From: JBBRHF01 sp038223055 | GTDB taxonomy: Bacteria; Actinomycetota; Actinomycetes; JACCUZ01 | Direction: 5' to 3' | NCBI GenBank assembly: GCA_038223055.1 | Contig: JBBRHF010000223.1 | Coordinates: 1-6,062, forward strand | Length of the DNA stretch: 6,062 nucleotides | Shown: positions 1 through 5,054 of the stretch, piece by piece | Layout of the letters: each line of letters opens with the position of its first letter | Numbering within the stretch: the stretch's first letter is position 1 | Position numbers and translations under genes: made by a program | The notes under the pieces: model-generated | Seen by the model: the letters and a program-made list of their open reading frames with translations, nothing else | The model's database searches: none | What the model was told of the DNA's origin: nothing

Positions 1-1029
1 CTTGACGATTGCGTCGGCCCGGCCGGGGACGAGTACCTGCAGCCGCCGCTCCCCCGAGCCACCGGGCACTCCGGGGATGACGACCCGGCGCGTCGGCGCC
101 GCGGCGGCCGGCACCCAGTCGGTCCCGTGCGGGTCCAGACCCCGGACCTGTGAGTCGCGCAGGGCCGCCGCGAGCCGTCCCTGCAACACCCGGACGTGCA
201 CCCCGAACCGCGTGATCCCCGGCGCGAGAGCGTCCAGGAGCACGACCTCCTGGCCGCCGGCTGCGACCGTCAACCCGCGGCCCAGCGGAGCGTCGATCGG
301 CCCGCCGGGTCCGAAGAGCATCACGTCCACCGCGGCCGGCGCCGCCTCGGGATTGGTCAGATAGAGCCGGCCCCGCTGCCCGACCAGGGCGCCGCTGCCG
401 ACGAACCAGAAGTCGGAGTCACTGGCCGCACACTCCGTGCCGGCCAGGCCGCGCAGGTCCCCGCCGGTCGTGCGCGTCACCAGGGACCCGGCCAACCCAG
501 GCGCCAGCGCCCCCCCGGCGGTGGCGGCCAGCGGTGCCCCGCCGCCGCCGATCTGGGTCGAGGCGGCGCCTGGCGCGGTCAGCCGGGCGCGGACCGGGCC
601 ATCGGCACCCCCGGTTCTTGACCCGAGGTCGCGCAGCTGGGCGAGCGGGGCCTCGACCGGCCCGGTGACGGGTCCGGCCTGGTTCACCCTGGTCGTGCTG
701 ATCAGGCCGGGTGCCGCGATAGCGAGCCGCGTGCTGGACATCGGGCCCGACGTGGGGTCGGGACAGGCGAGCACCGACCGCGCGACCGGCGCCGCGACCA
801 CCGCCCCGCGGGCCGCCGCGGCCCCGACCGAGACCCTGCGGGTCGCCGCCGGGGCGCTCGCCTGGGCCAGTCCATAGCCCACCGCCAGGATCAGGCCGAC
901 GCCCAGCAGCGACGCGGCCGGGCGTCGCCACACCGGCTGCCGGCGGATCCGGCGGCGGGTCGGCCGGCCGCCCTGCGTCTGCTGGCCCTGCGTCGGGTTG
1001 CCCTCGGCGCGGTCGGCCGGGTCGGTCAT
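1..1029 (-). CDS. DUF5719 family membrane-anchored extracytoplasmic protein (3' end beyond window)
   Basis: This frame is open from the ATG at 1029 through position 1 (343 codons) and runs off the window edge, so the C-terminus is missing. The protein starts with a polar, Arg-rich cytoplasmic segment (residues 1-36), then one hydrophobic segment at about 37-56 (SLLGVGLILAVGYGLAQA), then an exported region. Cys89 (VLACPDP) and Cys200 (GTECAAS) could form a disulfide outside the cell. The stretch from Cys200 onward (SDFWFVGSG, GRLYLTNPE, VDVMLFGPGGPID, VVLLDALAPG, ALRDSQVRGLDPHGTDWVP, VVIPGVPGG) is the recognisable signature of actinobacterial DUF5719 proteins, which are usually encoded next to a large GT2 membrane protein. 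The function is unknown; an accessory role for the glycosyltransferase at the outer face of the membrane is inference from gene order. The start overlaps the stop of the upstream gene (ATGA). No strong ribosome-binding site is visible, which fits translational coupling. Confidence 0.85.
   Translation of the reverse strand, partial: MTDPADRAEGNPTQGQQTQGGRPTRRRIRRQPVWRRPAASLLGVGLILAVGYGLAQASAPAATRRVSVGAAAARGAVVAAPVARSVLACPDPTSGPMSSTRLAIAAPGLISTTRVNQAGPVTGPVEAPLAQLRDLGSRTGGADGPVRARLTAPGAASTQIGGGGAPLAATAGGALAPGLAGSLVTRTTGGDLRGLAGTECAASDSDFWFVGSGALVGQRGRLYLTNPEAAPAAVDVMLFGPGGPIDAPLGRGLTVAAGGQEVVLLDALAPGITRFGVHVRVLQGRLAAALRDSQVRGLDPHGTDWVPAAAAPTRRVVIPGVPGGSGERRLQVLVPGRADAIVK
1026..1029 (-). promoter_or_regulatory. 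ATGA stop/start overlap (translational coupling)
   Basis: On the minus strand the TGA stop of the glycosyltransferase gene (1028-1026) overlaps the ATG of the DUF5719 gene (1029-1027) by the classic four-base ATGA. With no strong Shine-Dalgarno sequence before the second start, this suggests that ribosomes finishing the first gene reinitiate on the second. The two proteins would then be made from one mRNA in linked amounts. Confidence 0.8.
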
Positions 1030-4000
1030 CGGCTGGCCGTCCCGACCGTGACTCCGGTCTCGGCGCTGACGTCGGCGAGAATGCCAGCGTCGGTGTCGGC
1101 GTAGCTGTCCTCGCGCCCGCGCGCCGACGGCAAGACGAGCACGATGACTGCGAGCAGCGAGATTCCCTGCAGCCCGAGCAACCAGCGCCGTCGCACGGCG
1201 TCGTGCGAGACCGTGACCAGCCCGCCGGTGCGGGGCAGGACGAAGGCCTGTGCCCAGCCGTCGTACGTCGTGGGCCGCAGCACCGAGCCGTCCAGCGTCG
1301 CGTGCCAGCCCGCGTCGTGCCGATCGGCAAGCACCAACAGCCGGGGCCCGGCACTCGCCTCGACCCGGGTTCGTACCCCCACCACGCCTGCTGGCAGCAC
1401 CTTCGAGCGCGCCAGCCCGGCCACCTGCGCCGCGGGGGTGGCCCCTTCCACGATGCGCACCCGACCGGTGCGGTAGCCGATCCGCCACAGCACCGATCCG
1501 TCCGGCGCGCTGATCCGCACCATGCCCGGCACCGCGTCGATGCTGCGGACCAGTGCCGGGTCGGTGGGGCCGGTCATCAGCACGAACCGCACGCCGTAGG
1601 GCAACAGTCCGGCCGCCGCGTCGCTCCCGCGAACCGAGGCGAGGACGGCGACGAGCAGGTTCAGCCCGCTGCCCGACCCGGCGTCGTCGACCGTCCCCGT
1701 TCCCCTTCCCGTTCCCCTTCCCGTTCTCCTTCCCGTTCCCCTTCCCGTTCCCCTTCCCGTTCCCCTTCCCGTTCCCCTTCCCGTTATCGTCTCCGCGTCC
1801 CCGAGTCGCGGGCCGTCGGCACGCAGCAACGCGAACGTGAGCGACGCCGGCGCCACCCGCTCGACCGCCCCCGCCGACCCGCCGGGGACCGGGCTGGCGT
1901 GCAGGACGAGGGTGCGCGGCCGGGCGGGCTGCACACTCTCGGCCGCGACGAAGGCTGGGAGCAGGACGGGGTCACGGCGCGCCAACGGCCCGTCGGCTCC
2001 CGCGACAACCCACCACCCGGCGGCCACGACCGGGCCGGCCAGGGCGAGCCCTGCGATCGTCAGGGCCGCGGGCTGGCGCCACCCGAAGCTGCGACCAACC
2101 AGCCGTCCGTAGGCGCCCTCGGCCCCCACGGCGGCCGCGAGCAGCACTCCGGCAGTGGCGAGCAGCAGGGTCGGGCCCGGCCACCCCGCGACCGACCTGA
2201 ACAGGCCCGGGGACGACACCAGGCTGCGGCTCACCACCAGCCCAGCACCCAGCCCGACCAGGGCCGCCACCCAGCCGGCACCGACCAGGCCGCGACGGTC
2301 GGGACGTAGCAGCGCCGCCCACCCCGCCAGCACGACGCCCACCAGCAGCACGGCAGGGTAGCCGCCCGGGCCACCCGGATGCAGCAGCAGCAGCGCCCAG
2401 CCGGGCAGCGCCGGCTCGGACAGGCCCGGCCCGGGCAGACCGCTCTCGCGCAGCAGCAGACCGGGATCGGCCAGCAGCGCCGGCCCCCACGGCGCGAGCA
2501 GCGGCAGCGGCAGGAGGAGCAGGATCGCCAGGCGCGCGAACACCCGCGCCCGGAGCCGCCCCGCTGCCAGTCCCACCACGATGCCCAGCACCGCGCAGAC
2601 CGACGCCAGCACCCACAGCATCGGCACGAACGCGGCGACGACCGCGAGCAGCAGACCCGCACCGGCCGCCGCCCGCAGCCCGGCCGGTCCGACCGGGCTG
2701 CCCACGGCGCGGCGGGCCAGGACGGCCGTCGGGGGCAGCAGCACGGCGGCGGCGGCCGTGCCGAGCCGGCCGGCGGCCACGGCGCCGACGATCGCCGGGC
2801 ACACGGCGTACGTCGCCCCCGCCCACGCCCGCACCAGACCGGAGGGGACCACCCCGCGCAGCGCGAGGCACGCCGACACACCGGCCGCCGGCACGCAGAG
2901 CAGCAGCAGGACGTCGACCACGAGGCTGACGTTGCCGAACAGCAGACCGCCCAGAGCCGCGACGACCGCGAGGTACGGCGGGGCGGGCTCGCCGCTGCCG
3001 ACCCCGACCGGGTGCCACGCCTCGGTGTAGGTGCGCCAGAGGTGGCTCGCCGAGTCCGGCGCCGGCAGCAACGCGCCGCCGAGCAGGCGTCCGGTCCCCA
3101 CCAGGTAGCGCTCGGCGGGCAGCGCGACGACGAGCAGGCCGAGCCCGACGCCGACTGCCGGGAGGGCGAGCAGCCGCCGGAGCAGGCCGCCGCCCCACGA
3201 CGGCAGGTTCTCGCTGTCCTCCCCGCCCGGTCCGGTCTCGACCGCCCGGTGCACCCCGGCCCCCACCAGCGCCGTGGAGCCGGTGCCGAAAAGGACCGTC
3301 AGGTCCTCCATCACACGGCGCACGGTCGAGCTGCGACTGGCAAGCAAAGGACGGACGGCCGACGGCCGCCGCCTCCTGGTGCGCCGGCGCGTCCGCCGGC
3401 CCTGCACCAGGCGCCGCGGGTGCGCCAGCACGCTCAGGGCTCCCGTCAGCTCATCGAGGGCGGCGCCGGGTTGCTTTCCGATCAGCAGGCCCAGCACCCT
3501 CCCGGCCGTCGCCGCGAACAGGTGAATCAGCGCCCACGGAAGCGATGTCGCCGGCAGGTTGACCAGGAGCGCGTAGAGGGCGTGCGCCCGGTCGACCCGC
3601 CGGGGCCGGTCGACGGTGGCGTCCAGGTGCCTACGGCCGCGGCCGGCGGCTTCCGCGTGATGGACGACCGCGTCGGTGACGCAGACGACGCGGTGCCCGG
3701 CAAGGGTGGCCCGCCAGCCGAAGTCGACGTCATCGCGGAACAGGGGCAGCGAGGGGTCCAGACCGCCGAGGGAGTCCCACACGTCTCGGCGTACGAGCAT
3801 CCCCGCGGTGCTCACAGCAAGCACGTCGTGCGCGCCGTCGTGCTGACCCTGGTCCTGCTCGCGGCGTTCGAGTCCGGTCTCGCGACGACCGCCGCGGCCG
3901 ATGGTGACGCCGACCTCGATCAGCCGCCGCCGGTCGTACCAGGCCCGGATCTTGGGGCCGACCACGGTCGCGGCGGCGGTCCTGGTGGCGAAGTCGAGCA

Positions 4001-4415
4001 ACGCCTCGAGGGCGCCGGGCGTGGGCTCGCAGTCGTCGTGCAGCAGCCACACCCACTCGACCGGGCGGGGGTCTTCCGGGCGGGGGTCTTCCGGGCGGGG
4101 GTCTTCCGGGCCATGGTCTTCCGGGCCGTCCGCATGCGACCGCCCGGCATCGGGCCCGTCGGCGAGGGCGAGCGCGACGGCCGCGCCGAAGCCGGTGTCG
4201 CGAGCAGCGCGCCGTACGACGACACCGCCGCCGCCCACGCCGCCCAGGGTCCGTTCGAGCAGCGCCACGGAGTCGTCCTCGCTGCCCGTGTCGACCGCCA
4301 GCACCCGGTCGGGTGGGCGCGTCTGGGACTGCAGTCCGGCCAGGGTGCGCGGCAGCCAGCGGGCGCCGTCGTGGGCCACCAGCACGGCGGTGACGGCGTG
4401 GCGCGGCTCGGTCAT
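1026..4415 (-). CDS. Family 2 glycosyltransferase fused to multi-spanning membrane domain
   Basis: The product is about 1129 residues. Residues 8-260 form a GT-A fold family-2 glycosyltransferase (WbbL-like, COG1216 type): VLVAHDG (11-17), the nucleotide-binding VDTGSEDDS (41-49), GFGAAVALAL (75-84), the metal-binding LLHDDCEP (124-131), STAGMLVRRDVW (202-213) and the acidic RDDVDFGWRATLAGHR (227-242). A basic linker (about 338-352) follows, then roughly 410-805 with about ten to twelve hydrophobic membrane segments. An extracytoplasmic domain (about 806-1075; LPAFVAAESVQPARPRTLVL, GPRLGDAE, YGVRFVLM, APDGSVLWRIG, DGWAQAFVLP) precedes a last membrane segment (LLGLQGISLLAVIVLVL) and a short tail. 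It likely transfers an activated sugar to a lipid-linked cell-envelope acceptor; donor and acceptor are unknown. The start at 4415 is preferred over the in-frame ATG at 4490 because homology-like sequence begins at TEPRHAVTAVLVAHDG. Two in-frame tandem repeats lengthen it, at residues about 96-118 and 878-907. Confidence 0.9.
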   Translation of the reverse strand: MTEPRHAVTAVLVAHDGARWLPRTLAGLQSQTRPPDRVLAVDTGSEDDSVALLERTLGGVGGGGVVVRRAARDTGFGAAVALALADGPDAGRSHADGPEDHGPEDPRPEDPRPEDPRPVEWVWLLHDDCEPTPGALEALLDFATRTAAATVVGPKIRAWYDRRRLIEVGVTIGRGGRRETGLERREQDQGQHDGAHDVLAVSTAGMLVRRDVWDSLGGLDPSLPLFRDDVDFGWRATLAGHRVVCVTDAVVHHAEAAGRGRRHLDATVDRPRRVDRAHALYALLVNLPATSLPWALIHLFAATAGRVLGLLIGKQPGAALDELTGALSVLAHPRRLVQGRRTRRRTRRRRPSAVRPLLASRSSTVRRVMEDLTVLFGTGSTALVGAGVHRAVETGPGGEDSENLPSWGGGLLRRLLALPAVGVGLGLLVVALPAERYLVGTGRLLGGALLPAPDSASHLWRTYTEAWHPVGVGSGEPAPPYLAVVAALGGLLFGNVSLVVDVLLLLCVPAAGVSACLALRGVVPSGLVRAWAGATYAVCPAIVGAVAAGRLGTAAAAVLLPPTAVLARRAVGSPVGPAGLRAAAGAGLLLAVVAAFVPMLWVLASVCAVLGIVVGLAAGRLRARVFARLAILLLLPLPLLAPWGPALLADPGLLLRESGLPGPGLSEPALPGWALLLLHPGGPGGYPAVLLVGVVLAGWAALLRPDRRGLVGAGWVAALVGLGAGLVVSRSLVSSPGLFRSVAGWPGPTLLLATAGVLLAAAVGAEGAYGRLVGRSFGWRQPAALTIAGLALAGPVVAAGWWVVAGADGPLARRDPVLLPAFVAAESVQPARPRTLVLHASPVPGGSAGAVERVAPASLTFALLRADGPRLGDAETITGRGTGRGTGRGTGRGTGRRTGRGTGRGTGTVDDAGSGSGLNLLVAVLASVRGSDAAAGLLPYGVRFVLMTGPTDPALVRSIDAVPGMVRISAPDGSVLWRIGYRTGRVRIVEGATPAAQVAGLARSKVLPAGVVGVRTRVEASAGPRLLVLADRHDAGWHATLDGSVLRPTTYDGWAQAFVLPRTGGLVTVSHDAVRRRWLLGLQGISLLAVIVLVLPSARGREDSYADTDAGILADVSAETGVTVGTASR
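1696..1785. repeat. 12-bp tandem repeat, 7 full units plus partial, in-frame
   Basis: The plus-strand unit CCCGTTCCCCTT repeats head to tail seven times (1696-1779), followed by six bases of an eighth (1780-1785). Only one base differs, at about 1726 in unit 3 (T for C), which gives an Arg in place of Gly. On the coding (minus) strand it encodes Gly-Thr-Gly-Arg units, at about residues 878-907 of the glycosyltransferase, between the GPRLGDAE motif and the LNLLVAVLASV segment of the exported domain. The near-perfect copies imply recent expansion or ongoing homogenisation. The coding strand alternates runs of four and three G, so it can form G-quadruplexes. Confidence 0.95.
4061..4130. repeat. 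15-bp tandem repeat in the glycosyltransferase catalytic domain
   Basis: The plus-strand unit CCGGGCGGGGGTCTT occurs three times identically (4061-4075, 4076-4090, 4091-4105). A diverged fourth unit follows at 4106-4120 (CCGGGCCATGGTCTT), then a partial one at 4121-4130. On the minus strand it encodes Pro-Glu-Asp-Pro-Arg and variants (DGPEDHGPEDPRPEDPRPEDPRP), about residues 96-118. It sits between GFGAAVALAL and the metal-binding WLLHDDCEP motif. Because 15 is a multiple of three, copy-number change would leave the reading frame intact. Confidence 0.93.
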
Positions 4416-4425
4416 GCTGGGGTTC

Positions 4426-4457
4426 AGCCTACGCCCGCGGCCACCACCCTCGTGCAA
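4426..4457 (-). promoter_or_regulatory. Possible promoter of the glycosyltransferase-DUF5719 unit
   Basis: On the minus strand TAGGCT (4431-4426) fits the actinobacterial TANNNT -10 pattern and ends ten bases before the ATG at 4415. A weak -35-like TTGCAC lies at 4457-4452 with a spacer of 20 bases, longer than ideal. No Shine-Dalgarno sequence precedes the start codon. If this promoter is real, the mRNA would be leaderless or have only a few leader bases, a common arrangement in actinobacteria. It is based on motif match alone. Confidence 0.25.
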
Positions 4458-4458
4458 A

Positions 4459-4475
4459 GGCCGGCTGGGCCGGCC
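4459..4475 (-). terminator. GC hairpin, possible weak terminator upstream of the glycosyltransferase gene
   Basis: A perfect 7-bp inverted repeat (GGCCGGC / GCCGGCC) with a 3-base loop spans 4459-4475. Read on the minus strand, the stem is followed directly by TTTG. It could end transcription coming from the small hypothetical gene at 4624-4959 before the glycosyltransferase gene begins. The T run is short, and GC-rich palindromes are frequent by chance in such DNA, so this is only a candidate. Confidence 0.25.
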
Positions 4476-4623
4476 CGGGCCGTCGCCCATCTACCGCAAG
4501 ATCATCCTGCCCGCCGGGAAACCATCGCACGGTCGTGACCAACAAGGGCATCACGACGTACGACGACATCTGCACCCCGTTTCCGTGCTTAGTGGTCAGG
4601 TTTGTAAGTTCGTCGGGGGTGGG

Positions 4624-4959
4624 TCAGTTGTCGGGGTCGCTGAGGTAGAGGCCGGCGGCGCAGTCCAGGGCGTCCTCGGGGGCGCTGGCGAAGTCCCCGG
4701 TGGGCAGGACCGAGTCTTGGTAGCCGTTGGTGCTGGCCAGGTACAGCGCGAAGCCCCAGCGGGCGGCTGACCCGCCGTAGCGCAGCCGCATCAGCGGCAC
4801 CGTGTCGCCGTCGGGGAGTTGGCCGTCCACGTAGGCGAAGGTGCCGCGGAACTGCACGTTCACCGCGGCCATTTGGGGCCAGTGGGTTCGGGCGTGGCCG
4901 GACAGGCGTTGTTGCAGGGACGTCTTGGTCGATGCCGGCGGGGCTGCCATGGGGGTCAT
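4624..4959 (-). CDS. Small conserved-looking hypothetical protein, possibly C-terminally truncated
   Basis: The product is 111 residues, soluble, with no signal peptide or membrane segment. It begins MTPMAAPPASTKTSLQQRL; an alternative ATG at 4950 gives MAAPPASTK, and no clear ribosome-binding site decides between them. The body has a compact, balanced composition unlike the Arg/Pro-rich shadow frames: FAYVDGQLPDGDTVPLMRLRYGG (about 42-64), WGFALYLASTNGYQDSVLPTGDF, then PEDALDCAAGLYLSDPDN and a TGA. I recall very similar small hypothetical proteins in other actinobacteria but know no function. The frame after the TGA continues sensibly for about 16 codons (PTPDELTNLTTKHGNG), so the stop may be a recent nonsense change. 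It is divergent from, and 95 bases away from, the IS630 transposase start, so it might be a passenger of that element or simply the gene the IS landed beside. Confidence 0.65.
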   Translation of the reverse strand: MTPMAAPPASTKTSLQQRLSGHARTHWPQMAAVNVQFRGTFAYVDGQLPDGDTVPLMRLRYGGSAARWGFALYLASTNGYQDSVLPTGDFASAPEDALDCAAGLYLSDPDN

Positions 4960-5039
4960 CGTCGCTGATCGGCGTGTCGCGGGCCAACCACGGGCCTGTG
5001 GCGGGTGAGGCTGGAGGGACCAGTGTTTGTTCTCTTGCC

Positions 5040-5046
5040 GAAGGGG
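5040..5046 (+). promoter_or_regulatory. Ribosome-binding site of the IS630 transposase
   Basis: The sequence GAAGGGG lies eight bases before the ATG at 5055. It is the best Shine-Dalgarno match near any start in the window and supports MSMTSPDRVELT as the original N-terminus, rather than the upstream in-frame ATG at 4932. Confidence 0.6.
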
Positions 5047-5054
5047 TCTCTGCG

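Noticed and set aside
419..1354. A 311-codon minus-strand frame spanning both real genes.
   Set aside because: It crosses the boundary between the glycosyltransferase and DUF5719 genes in another frame and is Arg/Pro/Gly-rich without motifs.
1696..1785. CRISPR array.
   Set aside because: Units are contiguous with no spacers, and the unit is far too short. The same holds for the arrays at 4061 and 5455.
1203..2309. Plus-strand open frame with a Ser-Pro-Ser-Arg repeat.
   Set aside because: The repeat is just the antisense reading of the 12-bp array, and the rest of the frame has no protein-like features.
1972..3198. A 408-codon minus-strand frame overlapping the glycosyltransferase.
   Set aside because: It is almost entirely Arg, Ala and Gly, a frame-shifted shadow of the membrane domain with no hydrophobic or catalytic pattern.
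4416..4490. Upstream start at 4490 for the glycosyltransferase (25 extra residues).
   Set aside because: The extension is Gly/Arg-rich, contains the candidate promoter and hairpin, and precedes the natural family start at MTEPRHAVTAVLVAHDG.
2379..4538. A 719-codon plus-strand open frame opposite the glycosyltransferase gene.
   Set aside because: It is Gln/Arg/Pro/Gly-rich low-complexity sequence with no motif. It is the antisense shadow of a strongly recognisable gene and stays open because stop codons are rare in very GC-rich DNA.
4535..4648. Short GTG-initiated plus-strand frame (VTNKGITTYDDICTPF...).
   Set aside because: It has only 37 codons, no convincing ribosome-binding site and no family I recognise, and it runs into the opposite-strand hypothetical gene.
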